Positions 46,567 through 56,954 of a stretch of DNA of 64,000 bases are shown here, one piece after another. Positions within the stretch are counted from its first letter, which is position 1. Every line of letters starts with the position of its first letter. A model generated the notes under the pieces. That model saw only the letters and a program-made list of their open reading frames with translations. It was not told the origin of the DNA and did not search any database. The position numbers were made by a program, and so were the translations under genes. The DNA is from Opitutales bacterium (GTDB lineage Bacteria; Verrucomicrobiota; Verrucomicrobiia; Opitutales; UBA953), in the NCBI GenBank assembly GCA_017531845.1, contig JAFXKI010000004.1:93504-157503 (forward strand), read 5' to 3'.

Positions 46567-49149
46567 ATGTCCGCAGATATAAACAAAACCCCGATGATTC
46601 AGCAGTATTGGGAATTTCGGAATAAGCTTCCGCCCAATACGCTTTTGTTCTTTCGTGTAGGGGATTTTTATGAAATGTTCGGTGCGGACGCGGAGCGCGG
46701 CGCGGAATTGCTCGGCGTTACACTGACGAAGCGTTCCGGATTGCCTCTGGCGGGCGTGCCTTATCATGCCTTGCAAACGTATTTGCAAAAAGCGCTTTCT
46801 GCCGGTGTAAAAATCGCGATTTGCGAGCAGACGGAAGTCGCCAAGCCCGGGAAACTCGTCAATCGGGCACTCGTTCGTATCATTACGCCGGGAACGACGC
46901 TTGAGGAAACACAACTCGAAGCGAAGCACAATAATTATATTCTCGCCATAGACGAGAACAAGTCGGGATTGCATGCCGCGTGGCTGGATGTTTCAACGGC
47001 GGAATTTCGCATCGCCACGTCACGGGAACGCAATTCTCTTTTGGCGGTTTTGCAAACGTTGCGACCAAGTGAAATTCTCGTGCCGGAGTCGTGGCAGCAG
47101 GGGCGCACGCCTCCGTATTTGGATGGCTTGCTTCAATGGAATTTGGTTTCGCGCACGATGGACTGGCATTTTGATCCGAAAATAGGAACCGAAACCGTTT
47201 GCAAGATTCTCAAAGTCAATAGCCTCCAAGGTTTCGGAATCGCGGAAGGGAATCCCGCGCTCGGCGCCGCTGGCGCGTTGTTGCATTACGTTTCGGAAAC
47301 GCTTTGCGAGACTCCGGCTCACATCAAAAAAATCTCAGAGCTGCGTAGCGACGATTCCATGATTATTGATGCGGCGGGAACGCGTAACCTTGAGTTGTTT
47401 CGCTCTGCAGCGGGAACGCGTGAAGGCTCGTTGCTCGCGGCAATCGATGGCACGCGAACCGCGGGCGGCGCGCGATTGTTGGAGCGTTGGCTCGCGTCTC
47501 CGTCGAGAGATATTTCAATAATTCGCAATCGGCAAAATTGCGTTGAGTCCTTTTTCAAAAGCCGGACGGTAATGTCCCGGGTACTGGTTGCGCTTGCCTA
47601 TGTTAAAGACATTGCCCGCACGCTTACTCGCCTGCAAAACCGCTTGCGCGCGCCGCGGGAATTAGGCGCCATTCGCGAATCACTTGCCCAGCTTCCCGAG
47701 ATTAAGCAGGCTTTGGCGATGATTTCTCCTTCTCCGCTGGATAGCGTAAGCGCCCGTATTGAGACGCACGGAGAGCTTTACGAGCTTCTGTCCGGTGCGT
47801 TGGCGGAGGATTTGCCCGTCGATTTGGAAGGGGTGATTCGTAGCGGCTACGATTCTCGGCTGGATGATTTACGCAATCTGCGCACCGACAGCAAAATTTG
47901 GCTCACGGAATTTGAAAAAAAACTTCAGAACGAAACCGATATTCGCAATCTTCGCGTGCGGTATACGAGTGCGTTCGGGTATTACATCGAAGTTACGAAA
48001 TCAAATTTGTCAAAAGTGCCGGAATCGTGGGTCCGCCGCCAGACACTCGTCAACGTCGAACGTTATACAACGGGAGAGTTGCGGCAGAAAGAGCAGGAAA
48101 TTTTGCAGGCGGACGAACTTGTTTCCCAGCGAGAAGCCGAGATTTACACGGGAATTGTTGAAAATGTGTTGCAGCATTCCTCCTCGCTGACGGAAACGGC
48201 ACTCGCGCTTGCCGAGCTTGACGTTTTTGCCGGTTGGGCTCAAATTGCCCAGACTTGGGACTATTGCAAACCGGAAGTGGACGATTCGGACGTTTTGCAA
48301 ATTACGGACGGTCGCCACCCAGTCGTGGAGCAAATGTTGCGCCGCCCGGGAATGTCGCAAACATTTGTTCCGAACAGCACGGAGCTTTCCTCGTCGGGAA
48401 CGCAAATTAACATCCTCACCGGTCCGAACATGGCGGGGAAATCCACGTATATCCGCCAAGTTGCGCTGATTACGCTACTTGCCCAAATCGGATGCTGGGT
48501 GCCTGCAAAATCCGCCCGGCTCGGCATCGCCGACCGCATTTTTTGCCGCGTCGGAGCATCTGACGAACTTGCGCGCGGGAATTCCACGTTCATGGTCGAG
48601 ATGAACGAAACGGCAAATATTTTGAACAATGCGACTTCCCGAAGCCTCGTCATTCTTGACGAAATCGGGCGCGGCACTTCAACTTACGACGGGCTTTCCA
48701 TTGCATGGTCCGTTGCCGAATACATTCACGGGAACGCGGATTGCGGACCGCGCACGCTTTTTGCCACACATTATCACGAGTTGACCCGCATCGCGGAAGA
48801 ACTTCCCCGAGTGAAAAACTTCTGCGTTGCCGTGCGGGAATGGAATAACGAAATCATTTTTGTTCGCACTGTTATTCCCGGTGCGGCGGATCGCTCTTAC
48901 GGAATCCATGTGGCACGGCTCGCCGGTTTGCCGGAACGTGTAATTAACCGCGCGCGGGAAATTTTGGCGGATTTGGAGCAGTCTAACGACGCTTTCCGCC
49001 GTAGTCTTGAAACGGAAGAGAAACCGGGCGAAGGTTTTTCCGTTCCCGTCGTGGAGGAAAGCGTTCCCGCGAAACCGCATCCTGCTCCGGTATCTCCGCC
49101 GAAATCGCGAGCGGTGAGAACGGATCCGTCTCAGCTTTCACTGTTTTAG
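46567..49149 (+). CDS. mutS: DNA mismatch repair protein MutS
   Basis: An 860-residue mismatch-recognition ATPase. The N-terminal mismatch-binding domain has TPMIQQYWEFRN and FFRVGDFYEMFG, with the F-x-E wedge element in DFYEMF. The ATPase has Walker A GPNMAGKSTYIRQ, Walker B VILDEIGRGTSTYDG and the helix-turn-helix region. The C-terminus is Pro-rich and ends with the short motif QLSLF, a likely beta-clamp-binding peptide. No mutL is nearby. Nine iterated words lie inside, seven of them on the coding strand. Confidence 0.98.
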   Translation: MSADINKTPMIQQYWEFRNKLPPNTLLFFRVGDFYEMFGADAERGAELLGVTLTKRSGLPLAGVPYHALQTYLQKALSAGVKIAICEQTEVAKPGKLVNRALVRIITPGTTLEETQLEAKHNNYILAIDENKSGLHAAWLDVSTAEFRIATSRERNSLLAVLQTLRPSEILVPESWQQGRTPPYLDGLLQWNLVSRTMDWHFDPKIGTETVCKILKVNSLQGFGIAEGNPALGAAGALLHYVSETLCETPAHIKKISELRSDDSMIIDAAGTRNLELFRSAAGTREGSLLAAIDGTRTAGGARLLERWLASPSRDISIIRNRQNCVESFFKSRTVMSRVLVALAYVKDIARTLTRLQNRLRAPRELGAIRESLAQLPEIKQALAMISPSPLDSVSARIETHGELYELLSGALAEDLPVDLEGVIRSGYDSRLDDLRNLRTDSKIWLTEFEKKLQNETDIRNLRVRYTSAFGYYIEVTKSNLSKVPESWVRRQTLVNVERYTTGELRQKEQEILQADELVSQREAEIYTGIVENVLQHSSSLTETALALAELDVFAGWAQIAQTWDYCKPEVDDSDVLQITDGRHPVVEQMLRRPGMSQTFVPNSTELSSSGTQINILTGPNMAGKSTYIRQVALITLLAQIGCWVPAKSARLGIADRIFCRVGASDELARGNSTFMVEMNETANILNNATSRSLVILDEIGRGTSTYDGLSIAWSVAEYIHGNADCGPRTLFATHYHELTRIAEELPRVKNFCVAVREWNNEIIFVRTVIPGAADRSYGIHVARLAGLPERVINRAREILADLEQSNDAFRRSLETEEKPGEGFSVPVVEESVPAKPHPAPVSPPKSRAVRTDPSQLSLF

Positions 49150-49226
49150 GTAGGATTTTTGTTTTTCTCGGGGGCAGAGAAAAAAGATTGATGCACGGAA
49201 ATTTTTTTTATCAAATAGCGCACGTT

Positions 49227-50204
49227 ATGAAACCCCGAAAAAATATTCTCGCTGTAGCATTTTTTACCCTTCTGTGTTCAGTTTCCTCGTGGGCGATTCC
49301 GCCTTCAGCCGAAACGGATCTCGCCGTTGCACTTGAAAAAGCGCAGAAAACAAAATCTTTGATGCTGGTTGAGTTTACCGGCTCTGACTGGTGCCCGCCG
49401 TGCAAACATTTGCGCGCAACGGTTTTGGATAAGCCCGATTTTGAAAAATTTTTGGCGGATAAGGGTTTGATGTTCGTGGAGCTGGATTATCCGCGCAAGG
49501 AAGAGGCGCTGACGCCGGAAGTAAGAAAGGCTCGCGATGAAGTACGTTTTCGCTATGGAGTGCGAGGTTTCCCGTCCGTGTTGCTTTTGGATTCTGCCGG
49601 AAATCCCTATGCGGTAATTGTCGGCCCCGGAAAGTCTCCGGCTCATTATTACGAACAATTGGAACAGGCTCTTTCCGTAGAAAAGGAATTTAAAAGTGCT
49701 GTTGCCGCCGCGATGGCGTTGGAAACGGGAACGCCGCGCGCGGAGGCGCTTGCCGCAGCGTTGAGTAAGCTTCCTCCGAATTTTCAGGTTTTCCAAAAGG
49801 ATCTCATTCGTGAAATTATCGCTGCGGATCCGGAAGATTTGCTTGGCTTCGCGAAAAAAATGCGCGACGAAGCGCTCTTGGTTTCGCAGAAAAAAATGAT
49901 TTCTGCATTTTTTGAAAAGATGAGCGGAAAAAATTCCGCTGCGAATCTGAGGGCTGCCGGAGATGAGGCATTGAAGATGTTGGAGGATGAAACCCTCCTG
50001 CCGCCGATCCGTCTGGCGCTCTACAAGTTTGTCAGCGATGGTTACGCGATGAGCCACAATTTGGAAAAAGCTCTTGTATATTTGAAACTTGCCCGGGAAG
50101 CCGATCCCGAATCACGGGAAGGAAAAGCTCTCCTTCCCTGGATTTCTCAAATGGAAAATATTATTTCTTCCATTAAGGAATCGGAAGCCAAGGCAAATAG
50201 ATAA
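49227..50204 (+). CDS. Exported thioredoxin-fold protein
   Basis: A 325-residue protein with a signal peptide (about residues 1-23), a thioredoxin-like domain with the redox motif SDWCPPCKHL, and YGVRGFPSVLLLDSAG, where the cis-proline is expected. The last ~170 residues are helical, with TPR-like character (ALYKFVSDGYAMSHNLEKALVYLKLAREADP). It should act on periplasmic disulfides, but its partner is unknown. The start at 49227 (MKPRKN) gives a normal signal sequence; an upstream in-frame ATG at 49188 would not. It lies 77 bp after mutS. Confidence 0.85.
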   Translation: MKPRKNILAVAFFTLLCSVSSWAIPPSAETDLAVALEKAQKTKSLMLVEFTGSDWCPPCKHLRATVLDKPDFEKFLADKGLMFVELDYPRKEEALTPEVRKARDEVRFRYGVRGFPSVLLLDSAGNPYAVIVGPGKSPAHYYEQLEQALSVEKEFKSAVAAAMALETGTPRAEALAAALSKLPPNFQVFQKDLIREIIAADPEDLLGFAKKMRDEALLVSQKKMISAFFEKMSGKNSAANLRAAGDEALKMLEDETLLPPIRLALYKFVSDGYAMSHNLEKALVYLKLAREADPESREGKALLPWISQMENIISSIKESEAKANR

Positions 50205-50352
50205 GCAGAATACATAGACAGCGCCAAAGCTCGTGGAGATTTTTGATCTCTGCGAGCGATTTTTTTAGCGCATAGCTTTTTGTCGTGCGAAGATGCGTTC
50301 CGATTGCGTTTTCTTTTGCATCGAAGGGTGAAAAAGCATTTGCTCGGAGAAA

Positions 50353-51867
50353 ATGAAAATCGGCGGCAGAATCGGAGCAATGAAGGAATTTCGGGACGCG
50401 TATTTTTCGGCGGGAACGCGCTTGAAACGCTTCATGATTGCAATCGGCGAGGTTCTTTCGACAGCGTTTATGCTATTTTTCAGTATTTTGTGGACGGGAA
50501 TTTCCGGCGGCTTTCTTTTTTCCGTTTTGAAAAACGGAACGGAAACAGGGAACGTATGGGGTCCCGCATTGTTTCTCGGGATCTTTGTCGCGGCGGGTAT
50601 CGGTTTGTTTTCGCTGGGCGCGTATCGCCTGGTGTCGCTGATTCTTACGGTTGTGAAAGCTCCTCCGTCCGGAAGCGTTCCCGCGACTTCGCAACCGGAA
50701 ATTTTAGCGGGAACGGGAGGTACTTTCTCCGAAGAAAATCCGTTTAGTTCTGCGACGGAAGCGGATTCCGTCCCGGAATCTTCCGACGAGCTTAAGGAAA
50801 CGCGCGGCTCGAAAATTTTTCTCGCGCTTTTCGGATTCGTTTTTTTCTGCGCAGGCATCACGGTTTCGACGCTCGGCGTAAAAAAATATCGGGCGGAAGA
50901 ACAGGCGGCGGGAACGTGGATTTCCGCTCCGTGCAAAATCATTTCAGCGAAGCTGGAAAGCCGTAGAAGAAGTAAGGGCGGTACATCTTATTCGCCGGAA
51001 ATCGTTTACGAATTTTCTGTCGGCGGGAAAACCTATCGCGGGAACGATATTTTTATGTCGATGAACTCGTCGTCGAACGATTACGACAAAGAAAAAGAAC
51101 GTCTCCAAAAATACGAAAAAATCCGAATTTGCTGGTTTAATCCGGAAAATCCGGAAGAAAACGCACTGATGAGACCGGCAAGCGGATTTTCGCTACGCAA
51201 AATTGTCATGATTGTTTTCGGCATGCCGTTTGCGTTGATTGGCGGCGGACTTTTGGTCGGAACTTTTTTCGGAAAAAAATTTAAGAAAAAAGAAGCGCAA
51301 TCCGCGCTCGGAGCGTTAAAATCGAACGGGGAAGATTCGCTTCTCGGGGCGATCGTTGTGTGCGGATTTGCGTTACTTTGGAATTTGATATTGTTCACCG
51401 TAGGTGCGGGATTTTTTGCAGACGGACACCCGGGACTCTTCCCGATGACGATTATCGGCGTTTTCGCGGCGATTGGTATCGGGTTAATTTTCGTTGCGGC
51501 ATGGTGTTGCCTGCGAAGCTTAAATCCGCGGTATGAGGTCGTGATTTTCCCGGCGGGAAGGTTGCGGGCGGGCGAATTCGTGCGGGCGGAATGGCGCGTG
51601 CAGCACGGCGATCCCGCGAAACTGGTTTCGTTGAAAGCGGAGCTCGTTCGCCTGGAAAAAACAAATCTCTACGTCAACGGAAAGCAGAAGGAGAAAGTTG
51701 CGGAGCGCGTTCCCGTTTTTGCAACGATGTCTCGCACGGAAATTGCGGCGGGCACTGCGGAGTTTTGCGTTCCCGCGAATATTGAAAACGGAAAATGGAG
51801 TTTGCGGCTTACGGGGAAAACGGCGTTTTTCCGCCCGGGGCTGAAATGCGACTTTCGTCTGCCGTAA
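50353..51867 (+). CDS. Membrane protein with DUF3592-like domain
   Basis: A 504-residue protein with hydrophobic segments near 30-50, 68-100, 152-172, 280-300 and 340-400. Between the third and fourth is a soluble stretch (about 185-280) with APCKIISAKLE, PEIVYEFSVGGKTYRGN and ICWFNPENPEENAL, the pattern of the DUF3592 family. The C-terminal ~100 residues look like a beta-rich soluble domain. No catalytic motif is seen and the function is unknown. It sits between the thioredoxin-like gene and fur (convergent). Confidence 0.7.
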   Translation: MKIGGRIGAMKEFRDAYFSAGTRLKRFMIAIGEVLSTAFMLFFSILWTGISGGFLFSVLKNGTETGNVWGPALFLGIFVAAGIGLFSLGAYRLVSLILTVVKAPPSGSVPATSQPEILAGTGGTFSEENPFSSATEADSVPESSDELKETRGSKIFLALFGFVFFCAGITVSTLGVKKYRAEEQAAGTWISAPCKIISAKLESRRRSKGGTSYSPEIVYEFSVGGKTYRGNDIFMSMNSSSNDYDKEKERLQKYEKIRICWFNPENPEENALMRPASGFSLRKIVMIVFGMPFALIGGGLLVGTFFGKKFKKKEAQSALGALKSNGEDSLLGAIVVCGFALLWNLILFTVGAGFFADGHPGLFPMTIIGVFAAIGIGLIFVAAWCCLRSLNPRYEVVIFPAGRLRAGEFVRAEWRVQHGDPAKLVSLKAELVRLEKTNLYVNGKQKEKVAERVPVFATMSRTEIAAGTAEFCVPANIENGKWSLRLTGKTAFFRPGLKCDFRLP

Positions 51868-51955
51868 ATTTTCTTAAACGCCGAAGCAAAAAAAACGCAG
51901 AGGCACAACGTTTTGTTTTCAGCGGCAGAGGTTTTCGTTTTCGAAACTGTCGGTT

Positions 51956-52438
51956 TTATTTTTCGTGCACGCAATGAGCGTTCCCGCCGCATTTGGGGCA
52001 GGCGGCAGTGATTTGCAAATGTTGCGAAATGAATTCGAGTCCGTATTTTTTGGCGATGGCTCTCCCGTACCAGTCCATAAAAGGCGCGTCGAACTCGATG
52101 ATTTTGTCGCAATTGTCGCAAACGATATGCCCTTTGAACGTTCCCGCACCACGGGTGCTTTCGTAATATTTGAAATCGCGCCCGACGTTGAGCTCGCTGA
52201 CGATTCCGCTGGAGATGAGCGCGGGAATGGAGCGGTAGACTGTGGCGCGAGAGACGGACGGATCGCGTTCCCGCGCGGCGAGCAGAAGCTCTTCCGCGGT
52301 AAAGTGTCCGGGCGTTTCGTAAGCGGCGCTCCAGATGGCGCGGCGTTGTTGCGTGTTGCGTAGCCCGTGTGCCGCGAGCAGTTGAGGAAGATCGGGGATT
52401 TTCGAGTCGTCGTTGGCGGATTGACAGCTGGAGCTCAT
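51956..52438 (-). CDS. fur: Fur-family transcriptional regulator
   Basis: A 160-residue metalloregulator. The N-terminal winged helix has LRNTQQRRAIWSAAYETPGHFTAEEL and SRATVYRSIPALISSGIV. The C-terminal dimer domain has VCDNCDKIIEF and the zinc-binding CPKCGG, ending near HCVHEK. The start is the ATG at 52438; the frame extends upstream to 52534 with an improbable N-terminus. Subtype (Fur, Zur or PerR) is not certain. It is divergent from the TPR protein gene across a 98-bp region in which I see no clear palindromic Fur box. Confidence 0.92.
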   Translation of the reverse strand: MSSSCQSANDDSKIPDLPQLLAAHGLRNTQQRRAIWSAAYETPGHFTAEELLLAARERDPSVSRATVYRSIPALISSGIVSELNVGRDFKYYESTRGAGTFKGHIVCDNCDKIIEFDAPFMDWYGRAIAKKYGLEFISQHLQITAACPKCGGNAHCVHEK

Positions 52439-52536
52439 GCTCAAGAATGAAGCGCGGAAAAGAAGCTTCGGCAAGGAAAAAGAATGGGAATTTCCGTTGC
52501 CTGCGAACGGCACTTCGGGCAAAATTACGGGCAACG

Positions 52537-55260
52537 ATGTCCACTTTTTCCCGTTTAGCAGGTTTTTTGGTTGCGGCGTTATCGGTTTTCCCGGGAGCCG
52601 TACTTGTTGCGGAGGCGCGTCCGGAATTACCGGAAAGTGCTTTGTCCGAGTTTACTCCGTTGAGTTTGTTATCGGAAAAATCTCTCGAAGAGGCGGATTC
52701 GCTGATGCGCGGATTCGGGGCGGAAGTTGCGTTGCTTTCGGGCCTGCCTTCACTTGCGGTGGACCTTTCCCGTAAGGAATTGGACGGGAAAAGTTTGTCG
52801 AATGCGGAGCGGGATCGCCTTTTGCTGACGCTTTCCGGGGCGCAAATTGCGCTTGGGGAATTTGCGGCGGCGGAAACATCGATCAAGGATTTATCGGGAG
52901 ATACTCCGCAAAAGCGTTTGCGCTTAGCGTTTGTCGCGGCAAGTAAAAATGATTTTGAGGAAGCGGCAAAACAGCTTGAGGGTTTGTCGGCGGATGCGTT
53001 CCCGCAACAGGAGCGCGCATGGTTTTTTTTAGTGCGCGGCGTTTCGGGATTTTTCCTCGGAAACGAAGAGGACGCGAACGCGGATTTTGACGCGGCGGAA
53101 AAAAATATGCTCCGCGCGGCGGACAAGGAAAACGTTTCGTTTTTGCGCCAGTGGTGTGGGGTTGTTCGCGGGGCGGTGCCGACAAAAGAGACTTTGGAGG
53201 AGCTGAAAGATTCTCGGGAAGCGGCACGAGGCACGCCTGCGTTTGCGGACGCCGGAAAACTTTATGCGGTCGCGCTTGCGAAAAGCGGCAACCTTGCCGA
53301 AGCGCGTGCCGCGTTGAGCGAAACAGTTCCCGTTCCCGCAAAAGATGCGGCGGATTTTGCCTTGCTTGAAGGACTGTGGGCGGAAAATCCCGGCGGAGAA
53401 ATCGCACGCGCCGCTTTCGAGCGCGTTATCGCAGAGCGACCGCCGCGAACGCGGCAATCGGCGGCGTTTTCCGGCTTGTTGCGCAATGTGGTAACTTTGC
53501 AACAGGCAGGGCGCACCGAAGAGGCGATTCTTGCCGCAAACGGAATTGAAAGCTTTTTAAATGCGTTGCCGCCGGATGAAAGCGTGCGCGACCTTGAGTT
53601 GTTCACGCGTGCGCGCATCGCCGCGGAAGTCGAAAATTTCCGCCGTGCGGAATCTTTGACAGAAGAACTCTGTTCGCGTTTCCCGGCGAGCCCGTTTGTG
53701 CCGGATGCATTGCGTTTGCTTGTGGGAATTGCTATTCAGGAAAAAGAGTATCGCCGTGCGGTTTCGTTGCTGGAACGCTTGCGCGGAATGAATTTGCCTC
53801 CGGAAGAAGCTTTGCGTGCCGACATTCTCATCGCCGATTGCAATTTTCTCTCCGGTGACTATGCGCTCGCTGCCGATGCTTATGCGCGGGTTTCCTCTTC
53901 CGAGTCCGATGCCGTAGGACGTGAAAATTTGGGCGGTATTTTCTTTCAGCAGGTTTACAGCGAAATTCAAAGCGGGAACGTGCGCGAGGCCGCTGAATTG
54001 CTGGAAACGGAAACTGCCGAAAAAGTTCCCGCCGGATGGTCGATGCGCACGGAATGCGCCGTTATTGAAGGTTTGCACCGTGAGGGATATTTGGAAGAAG
54101 CCGCCGTGAGGGCGAAAAAATTTTTGGAACGTACGGATTTGATCCCGGATTTTCGGTTGCGGATACTTTGGACGCAGGCTCTTTTGGCATTGGATTTGAA
54201 TGATCCGGAAATGACGCTGAATAATGCGAATTTAATTGCCGCGCTTGCGGCGAGTCCGGAAAAAATTATTTCCGAAGAATTTCGGGAAACGGCATCGGAA
54301 TTAGTCAGCCGCACGGTTTTACTTAAAGCGCGTGCGCTGTTTTTGTCCGGAGAGCACACAAAAGCGTTGCGATTGCTTTCAGATTTGCGGGAACGTTATC
54401 CGGACAGCGCGGCGGCGGTTGTTTCCTGGCTCGAAGAAGGTCGCCGGTTTAATGAAGTCGGAAAACCTGCGCGCGCATTGGTTTGTTACGAAACTTTAAT
54501 CGATCGTTATGCCGCGAAGGAGGATTTTGCGGAATATGTTGCGATCGCCGCTTTTGAAGCGGCGCAGGCGGCGGCGACCATCGGGCGTCCGGAAGAAGCC
54601 GTGAAGCAAATGCAAATGCTGGTTTCCCGCTATCCGAAAAGCCCGCTCGCTTTTTATGCCCGCATGAGGCAGGCGGACTTTTTCCGCATTTTGAACGATT
54701 TCGATTCGGCACTCGCCGTCTACGATAATTTGATTGCCGTAGAAGGAGATAGGCCTTCTATGCGCATTGTGGAAATGCGCAGGGCGGACACTTTGCTTGC
54801 GCTTGCCGCAAGAGCCGAAAGGGACGAGGGTGCACGCGAGGCTTTCCGTGATGCAATCGGGAAAGCCAAGGCTGCGTATGAACGCCTTTTCAGCTTGCCG
54901 GATCAGCCGCTTTCTCTAAAAGCGGAAGCCGGATTTAAGTGGGCTTATGCGGAAGAATCTTCCGTTTCCGAAAACAGTAGTGCCGGCGCGCGGGAACAGG
55001 CTCTTGAGCAGGCTCGTGAAATTTACTGGAAAACGGCGTCCGACGTGGTTTCGGTTCAAAGACCGGAAACGCATCAGGCGATAGAGGGCGGCTACTGGGT
55101 AGCGCGTTGTCTTTTCGCACTGGCGGAATCTTACGAAAAAATCGGTGATTACGAATCCGCTCGCAATGCCTATGAAAAAGCGCGGGAATGGAGCGAGCTC
55201 GGATTGATTCCCGGGAAAAGCTATGCGGAGCAACGCCGTCGACGCATTCTCGAAAAATAA
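52537..55260 (+). CDS. Large exported TPR-repeat protein
   Basis: A 907-residue protein with a signal peptide (about residues 1-27 from MSTFSRLAG) and then almost entirely helix-turn-helix TPR-like repeats, such as ALRLLSDLRERYPDSAAAVV, VKQMQMLVSRYPKSPLAFYA and YESARNAYEKAREWSELG. The C-terminal units resemble those of YbgF/BamD-type outer-membrane assembly proteins. It is directly followed (63 bp) by a TolQ/ExbB channel gene, so a role in an energised envelope complex is likely but inferred. The start at 52537 gives a good signal peptide. Only about four iterated words lie inside, below the window average. Confidence 0.82.
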   Translation: MSTFSRLAGFLVAALSVFPGAVLVAEARPELPESALSEFTPLSLLSEKSLEEADSLMRGFGAEVALLSGLPSLAVDLSRKELDGKSLSNAERDRLLLTLSGAQIALGEFAAAETSIKDLSGDTPQKRLRLAFVAASKNDFEEAAKQLEGLSADAFPQQERAWFFLVRGVSGFFLGNEEDANADFDAAEKNMLRAADKENVSFLRQWCGVVRGAVPTKETLEELKDSREAARGTPAFADAGKLYAVALAKSGNLAEARAALSETVPVPAKDAADFALLEGLWAENPGGEIARAAFERVIAERPPRTRQSAAFSGLLRNVVTLQQAGRTEEAILAANGIESFLNALPPDESVRDLELFTRARIAAEVENFRRAESLTEELCSRFPASPFVPDALRLLVGIAIQEKEYRRAVSLLERLRGMNLPPEEALRADILIADCNFLSGDYALAADAYARVSSSESDAVGRENLGGIFFQQVYSEIQSGNVREAAELLETETAEKVPAGWSMRTECAVIEGLHREGYLEEAAVRAKKFLERTDLIPDFRLRILWTQALLALDLNDPEMTLNNANLIAALAASPEKIISEEFRETASELVSRTVLLKARALFLSGEHTKALRLLSDLRERYPDSAAAVVSWLEEGRRFNEVGKPARALVCYETLIDRYAAKEDFAEYVAIAAFEAAQAAATIGRPEEAVKQMQMLVSRYPKSPLAFYARMRQADFFRILNDFDSALAVYDNLIAVEGDRPSMRIVEMRRADTLLALAARAERDEGAREAFRDAIGKAKAAYERLFSLPDQPLSLKAEAGFKWAYAEESSVSENSSAGAREQALEQAREIYWKTASDVVSVQRPETHQAIEGGYWVARCLFALAESYEKIGDYESARNAYEKAREWSELGLIPGKSYAEQRRRRILEK

Positions 55261-55323
55261 TTTTGTGAAAAAAAACTGCCGTTCCCGTTTCTCATTTTTA
55301 ATTCCTGATTTTTATCCTTATCA

Positions 55324-56010
55324 ATGAATACGACTCCTGAGATTACAGTTCTTTCTTCGGCGGATTCTGCCGTGAATTTTTCGCTTGTCGCCGATGGCGG
55401 GCCCTTTGTTTGGCTTTTGCTCGCGATCGGTTTTATCGGCTTTTTGGTCATCGTCGAGCGATCGATTTATCTGCATCGCGGACAAATTCAGGCAGATACC
55501 TTTGTTGAAGGGATTTGCACGAATTTGCGCAACGGGCGTTTTAACGAAGCCCTGACGGTTTGTGAAGATTCTCCGGGCGCGGTGCCGCGTGTTGTTAAAG
55601 CCGTTTTGCTTCACTCCAAAGAAGGAGAAGCGCATATGCGCATTGCGGCGGAAGAAGCGGCGCTGTTGGAAATTCCGGCACTCGAGCGCCGCGCGGGAAC
55701 GATTCGCGCCCTCGCGAAAATTGCTCCGCTGGTGGGGCTCGCGGGAACGGTGTTCGCTCTTTTGCGCGCGTTCCTGACAATGCGCGCGTCCGGACATTAT
55801 GCCAATGCAGATGTTTTTTCCGGAGATATTGCGTCCGCACTTGCCGCGACGGGCGTGGGTATCTGTCTCGCAATCGTTTTCCATTTGGGCTACCACTTCG
55901 TTGCCGGACGTATCCGCACGATTATTGCCGATATTGAGCGCGCCGCCGTTTCTATGATCGGATTTATCTGTTATGAAAAACCTCTTCCCGAAGACGGAAA
56001 GGAAGAGTAA
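55324..56010 (+). CDS. TolQ/ExbB-family proton channel protein, second copy
   Basis: A 228-residue inner-membrane protein with three hydrophobic segments (about 24-44, 132-155, 173-195). The motif region KIAPLVGLAGTVFALLRAF, and ASALAATGVGICLAIVFHLGYH after it, identify the TolQ/ExbB/MotA family. It is longer than the copy at 20824. It follows the TPR protein and precedes ispH; an ExbD/TolR partner is again missing. Its leader is heptad-rhythmic and T-rich. Confidence 0.87.
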   Translation: MNTTPEITVLSSADSAVNFSLVADGGPFVWLLLAIGFIGFLVIVERSIYLHRGQIQADTFVEGICTNLRNGRFNEALTVCEDSPGAVPRVVKAVLLHSKEGEAHMRIAAEEAALLEIPALERRAGTIRALAKIAPLVGLAGTVFALLRAFLTMRASGHYANADVFSGDIASALAATGVGICLAIVFHLGYHFVAGRIRTIIADIERAAVSMIGFICYEKPLPEDGKEE

Positions 56011-56034
56011 TTTGCCTCCGGGCGTTTTTTGAAA

Positions 56035-56913
56035 ATGAAAATTCTCAGAGCTGAAAGTGCCGGGTTTTGTCGGGGGGTAGAGCGAGCCATCAATATCGTG
56101 AGAGATTATGTTCGCTGCGGACGAGCACCCGTCTTTACAGACGGACCGCTCATTCATAACCGGCAAATGATGGCGGAGCTTGAGGCGGAAGGCGTGCGTG
56201 AAGTCGGCGATTATCGTTCCCGATCGGAATTAAACCTCAATCTTTCGGAAGAAGAAAAGGCGAATGCGGTTGTGATTGTGCGCGCACACGGCGTAACGCC
56301 GGAACGCCGAGCGTATTTGAAAACGCTCGGTGCGGAATTTCGAGATGCAACTTGTCCGGATGTCGGTGTGATAGCCGGGCGCGTTCGACTTTGTGCCAAA
56401 AAAGGTTTTTCGACGCTTGTTTTCGGGGATCCGAATCACCCAGAGGTGGTAGGGATTCTCGGCTATGCGGAAGGACGCGGCTTTGCCGTGCGCACGGAAG
56501 CGGATCTTGAGGAGCTTCCGCCGCTCGGCGAAAAAGTTTGCATGGTTTCACAATCCACAATGTTCCCGGACGAGTTTGAAATTCTCGCGGAAAAAGTGCG
56601 GGAACGTTATCCGAATGCTCAGATTTTCAATACCATTTGCGGCGCGACGCGTTCCCGCCAAGGAGATGTGGTTCGCCTCGCGGAGCAGGGCGCGGAGGCA
56701 ATCGTCGTTATCGGCGGACGCCATTCGGCAAATACCGTGAAGTTGGCGACACTGGTCGAACGTCAGGGTTTGCCCTGTTATCACATTGAGACATTGCGCG
56801 AGCTCGATTTGGAACAGATGAAACGCTACTCCGTGGTCGGCGTTACGGCGGGTGCATCCACACCGGGATTTTTAATTGATGAAGTCTGCGCCACGCTTGA
56901 AAAAGTGGGTTGA
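56035..56913 (+). CDS. ispH: 4-Hydroxy-3-methylbut-2-enyl diphosphate reductase
   Basis: The last step of the MEP isoprenoid pathway, an Fe-S enzyme making IPP and DMAPP. The 292-residue protein has the three cluster cysteines C12 (GFCRGV), C107 (ATCPDVG) and C202 (TICGATRSRQ). VIVRAHGVTP, VFGDPNHPEVVGI and AGASTPGFLI complete the family pattern. The ATG at 56035 is preferred over an upstream TTG. It overlaps no neighbour and follows the TolQ gene by 24 bp. An iterated word encodes the Arg-Ser-Arg next to C202. Confidence 0.96.
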   Translation: MKILRAESAGFCRGVERAINIVRDYVRCGRAPVFTDGPLIHNRQMMAELEAEGVREVGDYRSRSELNLNLSEEEKANAVVIVRAHGVTPERRAYLKTLGAEFRDATCPDVGVIAGRVRLCAKKGFSTLVFGDPNHPEVVGILGYAEGRGFAVRTEADLEELPPLGEKVCMVSQSTMFPDEFEILAEKVRERYPNAQIFNTICGATRSRQGDVVRLAEQGAEAIVVIGGRHSANTVKLATLVERQGLPCYHIETLRELDLEQMKRYSVVGVTAGASTPGFLIDEVCATLEKVG

Positions 56914-56954
56914 AAAGCCCTCCTCCGGATTTTTTTTTGTAATTTCAAAAAATC

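Noticed and set aside
52436..52540. Fur box in the fur/TPR divergent region
   Set aside because: No GATAATGAT-type inverted repeat is visible.
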